Below, piece after piece: positions 7,104 to 15,806 of a stretch of 37,105 nucleotides of DNA. Source of the stretch: an uncultured Paracoccaceae bacterium (GTDB lineage: Bacteria; Pseudomonadota; Alphaproteobacteria; Rhodobacterales; Rhodobacteraceae); assembly GCA_938016515.1 (NCBI GenBank), contig CALILP010000214.1, positions 1-37,105 of the forward strand, written 5' to 3'. The notes beneath the pieces are model-generated. The model did not search any database. It was not told the origin of the DNA and saw only the letters and a program-made list of their open reading frames with translations. The translations under genes and the position numbers were made by a program. Every line of letters begins with the position of its first letter. Positions within the stretch are counted from its first letter, which is position 1.

Positions 7104-8357
7104 TTAAAGCGCGCGCCAACCGATGTCTTTGCGATAAAACCCTCCGGGCCACGTGATCGCCTTGATATTTGCATAGGCCCCATCGCGCGCCTGAGTGAGG
7201 CTGTCAGCACGGGCGGTCACCGCAAGGACGCGGCCTCCGGTTGCTGTGATCTGTCCTGCGACGGCAGTCGTGCCCGCGTGAAAGACCATGTTCTTGCTGT
7301 CTTCGGGCAGGGTGCCAAGACCTTCGATGACGCTGCCTTTCGTGTAGGCTCCGGGGTATCCGTTGGCGGCCATGATCACAGTCAGGGTGTGATCATCTGC
7401 CCAGTTTACCGTCATCTCGTCCAGGCGATGTTCCGCACAGGCCTGCAGCAAGTCAAGGATCTGCCCCCCCAGACGCATCATCAGGCATTGGCATTCGGGG
7501 TCACCAAAGCGGACATTGTATTCAACCAGTTTCGGCTGACCGTCTTTGATCATCAGGCCCACAAACAGGACGCCTTCAAACGGTGTGCCGCGCTTTTTCA
7601 TTTCGGCCATTGTGGGGGCCACGATTTGATCCAGCGCTTTTTGCGTCACCGCATCAGTCATCACCGGTGCGGGTGAATAAGCCCCCATGCCGCCGGTGTT
7701 GGGCCCCTCATCGCCGTCAAAAGCACGTTTGTGATCTTGGGCGGTGCCAACAGGCAGGATGGTTTCACCGTCACACAGCACGAAGAATGAGGCCTCTTCG
7801 CCCTCCATGAACTCTTCGATCACTACTTCTGCACCGGTCGTGCCTTCGAACATGTCGGTGATTGCGGCCTCTGCCTCGGGGAGGGTCATGGCGACGGTGA
7901 CACCTTTACCAGCCGCCAAACCGTCGGCTTTGACTACGATAGGGGCGCCTTGCGCGCGGATGTAGGCCATGGCTGCCTCACCGTCGATGAAATGTGCGTA
8001 GCTTGCAGTGGGGGCGCCAGCTGCGTCACAGATGTCTTTGGTGAAGCTTTTTGAGGCTTCCAGTTTGGCAGCCGCTTGAGATGGTCCGAAGACCAGAAAG
8101 CCTGCCTGGCGCAGGTGATCCGCGATGCCGCGGGCCAGTGGGTCTTCGGGGCCGACCACAACAAAATCAATAGCGTGGTCCGATGCAAAGCTGCAGACGG
8201 CGTCTCCGTCAAGAATGTCGAGCTTTGCACATTCGCACATCTGCGCGATGCCGGCATTACCCGGGGCTACGATCAGCTTGTCGCATTTTGGGTTCTGCTG
8301 AATCGCCCAAGCCAGACTGTGTTCGCGTCCGCCGCTGCCCAAAATCAAGATATTCAT
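7104..8357 (-). CDS. purD: Phosphoribosylamine--glycine ligase
   Basis: A 417-residue GARS enzyme that joins phosphoribosylamine and glycine with ATP in step 2 of purine synthesis. The N-terminal MNILILGSGGREHSLAWAI is diagnostic. The ATP-grasp region shows GAPIVVKADGLAAGKGV, EEFMEGEEASFFVLCDG, and the signature RFGDPECQ, which is the PROSITE-type GARS motif. The track extends the frame to 8516, but ATG 8357 begins exactly at the conserved N-terminus and gives the usual length. It is divergent from xseA across 67 bp, which must hold both promoters. The stop is followed with no gap by a dispersed repeat on the same strand. Confidence 0.97.
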   Translation of the reverse strand: MNILILGSGGREHSLAWAIQQNPKCDKLIVAPGNAGIAQMCECAKLDILDGDAVCSFASDHAIDFVVVGPEDPLARGIADHLRQAGFLVFGPSQAAAKLEASKSFTKDICDAAGAPTASYAHFIDGEAAMAYIRAQGAPIVVKADGLAAGKGVTVAMTLPEAEAAITDMFEGTTGAEVVIEEFMEGEEASFFVLCDGETILPVGTAQDHKRAFDGDEGPNTGGMGAYSPAPVMTDAVTQKALDQIVAPTMAEMKKRGTPFEGVLFVGLMIKDGQPKLVEYNVRFGDPECQCLMMRLGGQILDLLQACAEHRLDEMTVNWADDHTLTVIMAANGYPGAYTKGSVIEGLGTLPEDSKNMVFHAGTTAVAGQITATGGRVLAVTARADSLTQARDGAYANIKAITWPGGFYRKDIGWRAL

Positions 8358-8424
8358 GCCACGTCCCCCGTTGGCCTTTGGTTGAGGGCGTTCTAAAGTC
8401 GCCCAAAGCGGGCGGCAAGGACAT

Positions 8425-9948
8425 ATGATGGACCTTTTTGAAGACGATGGCCCCGAGGAAGGTGGCAAGGACAACGCACCGGAATTCTCGGTCTCTGAAA
8501 TCTCGGGCGCGGTCAAGAAAGCCGTTGAGGCCGGGTTTGGCCACGTTCGGGTACGGGGCGAGGTGGGGCGCGTGTCGCGGCCGCGGTCGGGTCATCTATA
8601 TTTGGACCTGAAAGACGATCGCGCAGTGCTGGCAGGGATCATCTGGAAAGGCCGCGCTGTTGCCTTGGCCCAACAGCCTGAAGAGGGCATGGAAGTCGTG
8701 GCAACCGGTAAGCTGACGACTTTCCCCGGCCAATCCAAGTATCAGATGGTGATCGAAGACATCGCGCCCGCTGGGGCTGGTGCCCTGATGGCGATGCTTG
8801 AAAAGCGCAAGGCAGCACTGGCCGCAGAGGGTCTGTTTGCACCGGAACGCAAAAAAGCACTGCCCTATCTGCCAGAGGTGATTGGGGTTGTGACCTCGCC
8901 GTCCGGTGCGGTTATTCGGGATATTCTGCACCGACTGCGAGATCGGTTTCCGCGCAAAGTGCTGGTCTGGCCAGTGGCTGTGCAGGGCCAGCGATCGGCA
9001 CCAGAGGTGGCGGCGGCGATCAATGGTTTCAATGCGATGACCCCCGGCGGGGCCTTGCCGCGTCCGGATTTGCTGATTGTCGCGCGCGGTGGTGGGTCCA
9101 TTGAGGACCTGTGGGGCTTCAATGAGGAGATCGTGGCACGCGCCACCGCCGCATCCGACATTCCGCTGATTTCCGCGGTTGGCCACGAAACGGATACAAC
9201 GTTGATCGATTTCGTCTCGGATCAGCGTGCCCCGACGCCGACTGCCGCCGCTGAATTGGCCGTGCCAGTCCGGTTGGACTTGCTAGGGTGGACGGACGAG
9301 CAGAGCGCGCGGCTTTTACGGTCCTTGACGACCGGTTTGCAGCAACGCCAGCAGCGGGTGCGCGATCTGGGGCGGGCTTTGCCTAACAAGGACAGTCTTC
9401 TCGCGACGCCGACCCAAAGGCTGGACCACCTTGGCGGGCGGCTTCCGGGAGCATTGCAGGCTGCAGCGGCCAAAAAACGCGTCGCGCTTTCTGACGTAAG
9501 CGGTGCCTTACGGCCTGCTGCACTGACGCGCAGTGTCGCTGTTGAAAGACGGCGGTTGGAAGAGTTGAGCGCACGGCTTGAACCGGCATTGCGCCGACAA
9601 CTGTTCGAGCGAAAGCAGGGCTTTGCGCAGGTGAGGCGCGGCCTGCAACCACGTCTTGTTCAAGGGGACGTGACCCGCAAACACGAACAGTTACAGGGGC
9701 TTCTGCGGCGATTGTCAGACCGGGCGGGACGTCAGCACGCTGAACGCGCAGCCCGGCTAGACGCATTGGAGCGCGTGCGGACAAGTGTCGGCTACAAGGC
9801 AACGCTTGAGCGCGGCTATGCCGTCGTGCGCGGGGATGGGGCGGTTGTGACCAACATCAAAGCGGCGCAGAAAGCGAAAGAAATTGAGGTCCAGTTCGCT
9901 GACGGGCGGGTTAAATTGGATCGTGATCCGCAAGGATCGTTATTCTGA
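8425..9948 (+). CDS. xseA: Exodeoxyribonuclease VII large subunit
   Basis: A 507-residue XseA. The N-terminal OB-fold is [44 protein letters not shown] (about residues 22-65), followed by the catalytic region [58 protein letters not shown] and [28 protein letters not shown]. The long central helical region and the C-terminal [15 protein letters not shown] are typical. With XseB (not in this window) it forms ExoVII, which degrades single-stranded DNA from both ends. AAGGA precedes tandem ATGs at 8425 and 8428, either of which could be the start. It is full length and intact. Confidence 0.96.
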   Translation: MMDLFEDDGPEEGGKDNAPEFSVSEISGAVKKAVEAGFGHVRVRGEVGRVSRPRSGHLYLDLKDDRAVLAGIIWKGRAVALAQQPEEGMEVVATGKLTTFPGQSKYQMVIEDIAPAGAGALMAMLEKRKAALAAEGLFAPERKKALPYLPEVIGVVTSPSGAVIRDILHRLRDRFPRKVLVWPVAVQGQRSAPEVAAAINGFNAMTPGGALPRPDLLIVARGGGSIEDLWGFNEEIVARATAASDIPLISAVGHETDTTLIDFVSDQRAPTPTAAAELAVPVRLDLLGWTDEQSARLLRSLTTGLQQRQQRVRDLGRALPNKDSLLATPTQRLDHLGGRLPGALQAAAAKKRVALSDVSGALRPAALTRSVAVERRRLEELSARLEPALRRQLFERKQGFAQVRRGLQPRLVQGDVTRKHEQLQGLLRRLSDRAGRQHAERAARLDALERVRTSVGYKATLERGYAVVRGDGAVVTNIKAAQKAKEIEVQFADGRVKLDRDPQGSLF

Positions 9949-9980
9949 CCTAAGGGGCTCTGGCTGATCCAACCTTGAAA

Positions 9981-10029
9981 TGGGGGCCAGCCCCCAAACC
10001 CCCGGGATATGAGATCGAAACAAAGAAGT
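9981..10029 (-). repeat. Dispersed gene-end repeat, copy 2 (after the small exported protein gene)
   Basis: On the minus strand it reads ACTTCTTTGTTTCG, then a CATATCCCGGGGGTTT stretch, then the hairpin GGGGGC-TG-GCCCCC (9982-9995). It begins 11 bp after the stop of the 10041-10433 gene and lies in that gene's sense orientation. Its far end is close to the convergent xseA stop, leaving no room for the AT-rich box of the longer copies. Confidence 0.8.
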
Positions 10030-10040
10030 CGGGAAGGCGA

Positions 10041-10433
10041 TTAGGACGACAGGTTTCCACAGATAAGCGGGACGGTGTAGTCTTCAGCCTCGAAGATGAC
10101 TGTGGTGTTTGGGCGAGTTGTAAAGATTGCGCGGATGCCGTTGTCTTCGCGGTAGATCGACCAACATTTTGCCTCTGGGTCTCCGTCGTAGCGAAAGCAG
10201 ATGTCGCCTTTGCTTTCATACCAGACCCCGTTTGTGCATTCCCCGTTGCCTGTCGACCAGATCACGCGGCGGTTCGGTAGATACTGTTCAACCCCGAACG
10301 TCGGATCGCCTTCGCTACCAAATGACATGATACGACCTTCAACATAGGCTTCGAATTCAGCGGCGGTCATCGGTGTCTGGGCAACCGCGGGGACAGCAAG
10401 GCAGGCAAGGGTCAGGGTCAGTCGCAACATCAT
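10041..10433 (-). CDS. Small exported protein of unknown function
   Basis: A 130-residue protein with a signal peptide (MLRLTLTLACLAVPAVAQ) and four cysteines in the mature part (NGECTNGVW, GDICFRYD, EAKCWSIY, PLICGNLSS), likely forming two disulphides in the periplasm. I do not recognise a named domain; similar small Cys-containing exported proteins with a GEC...ICF...CW pattern are, from memory, common in Rhodobacteraceae. The ORF track begins at 10547, but the tandem ATGs at 10433/10430 are directly before the signal peptide. No strong ribosome-binding site is seen. It converges on xseA and is divergent from the NuoE/F gene with 184 bp between the starts. Confidence 0.75.
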   Translation of the reverse strand: MMLRLTLTLACLAVPAVAQTPMTAAEFEAYVEGRIMSFGSEGDPTFGVEQYLPNRRVIWSTGNGECTNGVWYESKGDICFRYDGDPEAKCWSIYREDNGIRAIFTTRPNTTVIFEAEDYTVPLICGNLSS

Positions 10434-10617
10434 GCCGTCTTTTGCCACGCCGCCAGGCATGGGTCCACCGCATGACGCGCTAAAGTGACGCCTATGGTGG
10501 CACAATGACGCCGATTGGCGCGCAAACACTGCGCCTCTGGACGCCATGATGTCGTTTTTCCATAGCCTGCATCCGGGCCGGGCGGGTATTCAGGTGCAAA
10601 TGTAGGAGAATGTGACC

Positions 10618-12306
10618 ATGGCGCTGGACGACAAAAAGGGCGTTTGGAAATCAGGCAAAGGCAAGGGCCGTCACACGCCCAAGGGCCGCCAGGTCGAAGA
10701 TCAGGCGTGGGAAGAGGTCAAGGCGCTGCTGGGCGACCGGCCACGAAAGCGTGACCTGCTGATCGAATTCATGCATCTGATACAAGATCAATACGGCTGT
10801 TTGTCTGCGGCCCACCTTCGGGCATTGGCCGAAGAGATGCGGCTGTCGCAGGCAGAGGTCTATGAGGTTGCCACGTTTTATGCCCACTTTGATGTTGTCA
10901 AAGAGGGCGAGCCTGTCCCGCCTGCTTTGACGATCCGGGTCTGCGATTCCCTATCTTGCGAGTTGGCTGGTGCGCAGGCCCTGAAAACCGCCCTTGAGGA
11001 TGGTCTTGATCCGGCAAAGGTGCGGGTTTTGCGTGCCCCCTGCATGGGCCGCTGCGATGCGGCACCTGTGCTTGAAATTGGGCACAAGCACCTCGATCAC
11101 GCGACACCCGCAGCCGCGATTGCGTTGGCGCAGGGTGATGCACCGCTTTGCCCAGAGATCCCGGACTACGACGACCTGACCACATACGTCGCTGCGGGTG
11201 GATATGCCGTCCTCAAAGATTTGCGTGCCAGTGGTGACTGGGAAGCGGTGCAAGACACTGTCTTGTCGAGCGGTTTGCGCGGTCTTGGTGGCGCTGGGTT
11301 CCCGTCTGGCAAGAAGTGGGGCTTTGTGCGCGCCAACGCAGGCCCGCGCTATCTTGCCGTTAATGGTGACGAAGGCGAACCTGGGACCTTCAAGGATCGC
11401 TATTACCTCGAACGTACCCCGCATCTTTTTCTTGAGGGGATGCTGATCGCGGCCTGGGCTGTAGAGGCCCAGACCTGCTTTATCTACATGCGCGATGAGT
11501 ACCCGGCGGTCCTGCACATCTTGCATACCGAGATAAAAGCGCTGGAAGACGCAGGTATCGTCGCACCCGGCTTCATTGACCTGCGCCGAGGGGCCGGTGC
11601 TTACATTTGCGGTGAAGAATCCGCGATGATTGAAAGCATTGAGGGCAAGCGCGGTATTCCGCGTCACCGCCCGCCATTTGTTGCCCAAGTCGGTATCTTT
11701 GATCGTCCGACGTTAGTGCACAACGTGGAAACCCTGTTGTGGGTCGCCCGCGTGTTACGCGAAGGGCCGGAGGTGTTGAGCAGCACCGAGAAGAATGGTC
11801 GTATCGGGTTGCGGTCTTACTCTGTCTCTGGCCGGATTGCTGCACCGGGTGTGTATCTGTTGCCCGCTGGATCTACGATTACAGACGTGATTGCGGCGGC
11901 TGGCGGGATGGCTGATGGGCATATGTTTAAGGCGTATCAGCCCGGTGGCCCGTCCTCTGGCCTCCTGCCTGCGTCGATGGATGACATCCCACTGGATTTT
12001 GACACGCTGCAACCGCATGGAACCTTCATTGGCTCGGCTGCTGTTGTAGTCCTGTCGGATCAGGACAAAGCGCGGGACGCAGCGTTGAACATGTTGCGGT
12101 TCTTTGAAGACGAAAGCTGTGGTCAGTGTACGCCTTGTCGGGTTGGTTGCGAAAAAGCGGTCAAGCTGATGGAAGCGGATCATTGGGATCAGGCCTTACT
12201 CGGAGATTTATGCACCGCGATGGCGGACGCCAGCATTTGCGGACTGGGCCAAGCGGCCCCGAACCCGATCAAACTGGTGATCAGACACTTCCCCGACGAG
12301 ATTTGA
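10618..12306 (+). CDS. Fused NuoE/NuoF-like NADH-oxidising flavoprotein (formate dehydrogenase beta type)
   Basis: A 562-residue fusion. Residues about 25-160 form a NuoE-like thioredoxin-fold 2Fe-2S domain with ligands Cys109 and Cys114 (CDSLSC) and Cys142 and Cys146 (CMGRC). The rest is NuoF-like: GLRGLGGAGFPSGKKW and NGDEGEPGTFKDRYYLE for FMN/NADH, GAGAYICGEESAMIESIEG, and the 4Fe-4S motif SCGQCTPCRVG near the C-terminus. Such fusions form the diaphorase part of NAD-dependent formate dehydrogenases (FdsGB) and some hydrogenases. No catalytic alpha subunit is next to it: ftsY follows after 75 bp. AGGAG sits about nine bases before ATG 10618; GTG 10612 is the alternative. Formate dehydrogenase beta is the likeliest role, but the electron partner is outside the window. 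Confidence 0.85.
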   Translation: MALDDKKGVWKSGKGKGRHTPKGRQVEDQAWEEVKALLGDRPRKRDLLIEFMHLIQDQYGCLSAAHLRALAEEMRLSQAEVYEVATFYAHFDVVKEGEPVPPALTIRVCDSLSCELAGAQALKTALEDGLDPAKVRVLRAPCMGRCDAAPVLEIGHKHLDHATPAAAIALAQGDAPLCPEIPDYDDLTTYVAAGGYAVLKDLRASGDWEAVQDTVLSSGLRGLGGAGFPSGKKWGFVRANAGPRYLAVNGDEGEPGTFKDRYYLERTPHLFLEGMLIAAWAVEAQTCFIYMRDEYPAVLHILHTEIKALEDAGIVAPGFIDLRRGAGAYICGEESAMIESIEGKRGIPRHRPPFVAQVGIFDRPTLVHNVETLLWVARVLREGPEVLSSTEKNGRIGLRSYSVSGRIAAPGVYLLPAGSTITDVIAAAGGMADGHMFKAYQPGGPSSGLLPASMDDIPLDFDTLQPHGTFIGSAAVVVLSDQDKARDAALNMLRFFEDESCGQCTPCRVGCEKAVKLMEADHWDQALLGDLCTAMADASICGLGQAAPNPIKLVIRHFPDEI

Positions 12307-12381
12307 TAGAGGGCGGCAGGCCTTCCCCTTTGGCTGGGTCCGTATTAGGTGATTGGAAAGAACTTCCAAAGGCCTAGGCGC

Positions 12382-14097
12382 ATGTCATTTTTCAAGAAAC
12401 TCAAAGACCGGATGTTCAAATCCTCGTCTAAGATTGACGAGGGGCTGGATGCGATCGTCAGCGATGGCGGCGAAGAAGAAACGGTTGAGGTGGATACGGC
12501 TGCCCAAGAAGCGGAACGCCTGAGGGTTGCGGAACAAGAGCGCCTTGCTGTTGAGGCGGCCGCCGCGGAAGCGGCCGCAGCGGAGGAGCGCGCGCGCCAA
12601 GCCGCAATGGACCGTGCCGCCGAAGACGCCCGCCTTGCTGAAGAGGCCGCTGCTGCGGCCGAGCGCGACAGACGAGCCGCAGAAGATGCAGCCCGCCGCG
12701 AGGCACAAGCGGCTGCCGCCGAGTCTGCCCGTCAAAAGGCTGCAGCAGATGCCCGCGCCGCAGATGAGGCGCGCTTGCTGGCTGAGAAAGACGCCGCAGA
12801 GGCCGCCGACGCGGAACGTGCCGCTGCTGCAGCGCACGCAACTGCGGCTGCGGAACAGGCACGGCTGGAAGCTGAAAAAGCGGCGGCTGCAGAGCAGGCG
12901 GCACTGGCCGAGGCCGTGCGTTTGGCTGAAGAGGCCCGGTTGGCCGAAGAGACCCGTCTTGCCGACGAGGCCAAGCAAGCAGAAACTGCTCGGATTGCGC
13001 AAGACGTGGCCGCCCGGCAGGCCGAACAGTTGGCGCAAGAAGAGGCCGTGCGCGCCGCTGCGCAAATGGCAGAAGATGCCGCCGCCGCAGAAGCCGCAGC
13101 AGCATTGCAAGAGATCGAAGATACGCGGCCTGCGCCGCAAAGTGTGATCCAACCGTTAACGACATTGACGCCCTCGGCGCTGGACGTCGCCGATACTGAA
13201 GAAGAGCCGCAGAAACGGGGCCTTATGGGTCGTATTTTCGGTCGTGAAAAGAAAACGGTAGTCCGGCGGACGCTTGATGACGACATGCTCGAACAGCTCG
13301 AAGAGCTGCTGATCACGGCTGACATGGGGGTGGATACGGCACTCAGGGTGACGGCCAATATGGCGGAAGGTCGGATCGGCAAGAAGTTGTCTGTGGCCGA
13401 AATCAAAGATCTGATGGCACAAGAAGTGGCCCGGATCATGGACCCGGTCGCGCGTCCGATGCCGCTTTATACCCATAAACCACAGGTCGTGTTGGTTGTT
13501 GGGGTCAACGGATCCGGGAAAACCACAACCATCGGCAAATTGGCCAGCCAGTTCAAAGCGGCGGGCAAATCGGTGGTGATCGCGGCAGGTGACACGTTCC
13601 GGGCGGCAGCAGTAGAACAATTGCAGGTCTGGGGGGACCGGGCTGGCGTGCCGGTGCTGACAGCCCCGGAAGGCAGTGACCCGGCCAGCCTCGCGTTTGA
13701 TGCAATGACGCAGGCCCAGGCGGATGGGGCAGATCTCTTGATGATCGATACGGCGGGCCGGTTGCAAAACCGAGCGGATCTGATGGAAGAACTGGCTAAA
13801 ATCGTACGGGTCATCCGTAAAAAAGACCCCGACGCGCCACATAACACACTGCTGGTTCTTGACGCGACGACGGGTCAGAACGCGGTCCAGCAAGTCAAGG
13901 TTTTTCAAGAGCTTGCGGATGTCTCTGGTCTGGTGATGACCAAACTGGACGGCACTGCAAAGGGGGGTGTGCTGGTAGCACTTGCAGATCAATTCGGCCT
14001 GCCGATCCACGCCATCGGTGTGGGAGAACAAATCGACGATTTGGCGCCCTTCGACCCGGAAGAATTCGCTCAGGCGTTGGTGGGGATCGAGACGTGA
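12382..14097 (+). CDS. ftsY: Signal recognition particle receptor FtsY
   Basis: A 571-residue SRP receptor. After a basic N-terminal helix (MSFFKKLKDRMFK) comes a very Ala/Glu/Arg-rich, probably coiled-coil A domain of roughly 220 residues. The NG GTPase domain occupies the C-terminal half: G1 GVNGSGKTTTIGKL, DTFRAAAVEQL, G3 DTAGR and G4 TKLDGTAKGG. FtsY docks ribosome-SRP complexes at the inner membrane. ATG 12382 gives the conserved N-terminus; the track's extension to 12349 is unlikely. The A domain is longer than in many homologues, and its GC-rich repetitive codons create many long false ORFs on other frames. It is followed by a dispersed repeat, then an EamA transporter. Confidence 0.97.
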   Translation: MSFFKKLKDRMFKSSSKIDEGLDAIVSDGGEEETVEVDTAAQEAERLRVAEQERLAVEAAAAEAAAAEERARQAAMDRAAEDARLAEEAAAAAERDRRAAEDAARREAQAAAAESARQKAAADARAADEARLLAEKDAAEAADAERAAAAAHATAAAEQARLEAEKAAAAEQAALAEAVRLAEEARLAEETRLADEAKQAETARIAQDVAARQAEQLAQEEAVRAAAQMAEDAAAAEAAAALQEIEDTRPAPQSVIQPLTTLTPSALDVADTEEEPQKRGLMGRIFGREKKTVVRRTLDDDMLEQLEELLITADMGVDTALRVTANMAEGRIGKKLSVAEIKDLMAQEVARIMDPVARPMPLYTHKPQVVLVVGVNGSGKTTTIGKLASQFKAAGKSVVIAAGDTFRAAAVEQLQVWGDRAGVPVLTAPEGSDPASLAFDAMTQAQADGADLLMIDTAGRLQNRADLMEELAKIVRVIRKKDPDAPHNTLLVLDATTGQNAVQQVKVFQELADVSGLVMTKLDGTAKGGVLVALADQFGLPIHAIGVGEQIDDLAPFDPEEFAQALVGIET

Positions 14098-14100
14098 GGG

Positions 14101-14200
14101 CTTCTTTGTTTATCTCTATATCCCGGAGGGAGGCGCAAGCCGGGGGGCTGGCCCCCCAACCACCGGCAGCGTCTGATCCGAATCTTCCAGAAAATTCACC
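14101..14200 (+). repeat. Dispersed gene-end repeat, copy 3 (after ftsY), long form
   Basis: It starts CTTCTTTGTTTATC three bases after the ftsY stop, continues TATATCCCGGAGG, has the hairpin GGGGGGC-TG-GCCCCCC (14142-14157) and ends with the box GAATCTTCCAGAAAATTC (14180-14197). The box is an imperfect inverted repeat and is identical to that at 22189-22206. It ends 12 bp before the EamA start codon. Confidence 0.85.
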
Positions 14201-14209
14201 GCCCGCAGT

Positions 14210-15118
14210 ATGAGCGACTGGCTGGTTTCCATTGCGGGCACGCCAGCCGGTGCGCAACTGGCGACGTACCTCGCGTTGATGTCGGCCATTGCACATGCAG
14301 CCTTTGGGGCGCTGCAAAAAGGCAGGCATGACCCCTGGCTGACACGTGGGGCGATTGATGGCTGGCTGGTCGTGATCTCTGCCCCGGTTGCCCTTTTTGT
14401 GGTGCCTTGGCCCAACATGCAAACCGCCTTGATCCTGGCAGGGGCCCTTGTGATCCACTTCGGATACAAGCTGACGATGGCCTTAGCATATGAACGCGCG
14501 GCTTACACCGTCGTCTACCCGGTCGTGCGGGGAACAGGACCGCTGGTGACTGTCATCGCGGCCAGCGTTGTGTTTCAAGAGCATTTCACAGCAACGCAAT
14601 GGCTGGGCGTTGCTTGCCTGTCGGGCGGTATCCTGCTGCTGGCGCTCAGAAATCTGTTGGAAGAGGTGATCGACCCCCATGCCTTGAAAACAGGTCTGGC
14701 GTGGGCGTTACTGGGCGGCATTCTTGTTGCCGTCTACACCACTTACGATGCCTACGGTATCAGACAATCCCCCGATCCCTTCACCTTTCTGGCGTGGTTT
14801 TTCTTTGTCACCGCCTTTGATTTTCCGGTCATCGCCGCGTGGCGCTATCACAAAATGGCGGATGCCCCTGATCTGGGCCCACTTATGTGGCGCGGATTTG
14901 CGGGGGCGATTATCGCCTGGATCAGCTTTGGGGGGGTGATGCTGGCGACCCGGTTGGACAAGGTCGGCGAGGCAGCGGTCCTGCGCGAGACCTCGACCGT
15001 TTTTGCAGCCTTGATCGGATGGTTCATCCTCAAAGAAATGGTTGGGCCAAGGCGCTTATTCCTGATGGCCCTCGTGGCGCTTGGGGCTGTCATTGTCGAG
15101 ATGGGCGGTCGCACATAG
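14210..15118 (+). CDS. EamA/DMT family transporter
   Basis: A 302-residue integral membrane protein with about ten predicted hydrophobic segments arranged as two EamA repeats. The first half includes YLALMSAIAHAAFGALQKG and YKLTMALAYERAAYTVVYPVVRGTGPLVTVIAASVVFQE; the second includes AISFGGVMLATRLDKVGEAAVLRETSTVFAALIGWFILKE. The family exports or exchanges small metabolites; the substrate cannot be told. It lies between ftsY and ispZ on the same strand. The ATG at 14210 comes just after the end of a dispersed repeat, with no strong ribosome-binding site visible (CCGCCCGCAGT precedes it). Confidence 0.88.
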   Translation: MSDWLVSIAGTPAGAQLATYLALMSAIAHAAFGALQKGRHDPWLTRGAIDGWLVVISAPVALFVVPWPNMQTALILAGALVIHFGYKLTMALAYERAAYTVVYPVVRGTGPLVTVIAASVVFQEHFTATQWLGVACLSGGILLLALRNLLEEVIDPHALKTGLAWALLGGILVAVYTTYDAYGIRQSPDPFTFLAWFFFVTAFDFPVIAAWRYHKMADAPDLGPLMWRGFAGAIIAWISFGGVMLATRLDKVGEAAVLRETSTVFAALIGWFILKEMVGPRRLFLMALVALGAVIVEMGGRT

Positions 15119-15163
15119 ATCATTGACACTAGCGCCGCCCGACAATTCGCGTAGAAAGCAGAT

Positions 15164-15778
15164 ATGAGCCAAAAATCTATCAATCCGATCCTCAAACAGG
15201 TCCTTGAATTGGGACCGACCATTATCTTTTTTCTGATTTACTTACGGATCAAGGACGACACCTTCACCCTTGCAGGGACAGAGTATTCGGGGTTCATCGT
15301 TGCAACCTTGATCTTTGTGCCCGTGCTGCTTGTGGCAATGGGAATCTTGTGGGCCCTGACCAGAACGCTAAGCCGGATGCAGATATTCACGGCCTTCATG
15401 GTCATCTTTTTTGGTGGCCTGACGGCGTATTTCAACGATGAAAGGTTCTTCAAGATGAAGACCTCTATCGTTTATGGGTGCTTTGCGGCCATTCTGGGCA
15501 TCGGGTTGCTGCGGGGACGCAGTTATCTGGAATGGGTGATGGGAGACTTTTTGCCCATGAAACCCGCAGGATGGATGATCCTGACCAAACGGATCACCGT
15601 GATGTTTATCGCGCTGGCAATTGCCAACGAGCTGATTTGGCGCACACAATCCACGGAACTATGGGTCAAGCTAGAAACCTTCGCCTTCCCTGTCGTCCTA
15701 TTTGTGTTCTTGTGGTTACAGATCATCAGTCTGCAACGCTTCCTGATCGAACCCGACAGCGGCTCTGAAACGCCCTAA
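15164..15778 (+). CDS. ispZ: Inner membrane septation protein, YciB/IspZ family
   Basis: A 204-residue polytopic protein with about five membrane segments. The N-terminal LGPTIIFFLIYLRI, the central FTAFMVIFFGGLTAYFNDERFFKMKTSIVYGCFAAILG and the ELIWRTQSTELWVKLETF segment match the IspZ/YciB (septation protein A) family. Members are linked to cell-envelope synthesis and intracellular septation in some bacteria; the molecular activity is unknown. It follows the EamA gene by 45 bp, and the ftsY-eamA-ispZ order is plausible as one unit. Its last codons and stop lie in a 20-bp sequence that is repeated immediately downstream. Confidence 0.93.
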   Translation: MSQKSINPILKQVLELGPTIIFFLIYLRIKDDTFTLAGTEYSGFIVATLIFVPVLLVAMGILWALTRTLSRMQIFTAFMVIFFGGLTAYFNDERFFKMKTSIVYGCFAAILGIGLLRGRSYLEWVMGDFLPMKPAGWMILTKRITVMFIALAIANELIWRTQSTELWVKLETFAFPVVLFVFLWLQIISLQRFLIEPDSGSETP

Positions 15779-15806
15779 AGCGACGGGGCTCTGAAACGCC
15801 CTAAAG
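15761..15806. repeat. 20-bp direct repeat spanning the ends of ispZ and the PilZ gene
   Basis: GGCTCTGAAACGCCCTAAAG occurs at 15761-15780 and again, unchanged, at 15787-15806, separated by CGACGG. The first copy supplies the final codons and TAA of ispZ. The second contains the TAG of the convergent PilZ gene on the other strand. It looks like a short tandem duplication between two converging genes. Confidence 0.9.

Noticed and set aside
12385-13439. Long ORFs on other frames across ftsY (255, 235, 206 and 235 aa)
   Set aside because: They mirror the low-complexity Ala/Glu-rich coding region of ftsY and have no domain features.
14180-14197. GAATCTTCCAGAAAATTC as a eukaryotic-type heat shock element
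   Set aside because: The GAA/TTC array fits the HSE pattern, but bacteria have no HSF and the box is part of a dispersed repeat.
14116-14489. Minus-strand ORFs between ftsY and the EamA gene
   Set aside because: They run through the dispersed repeat and antisense to the EamA start, with no features of their own.
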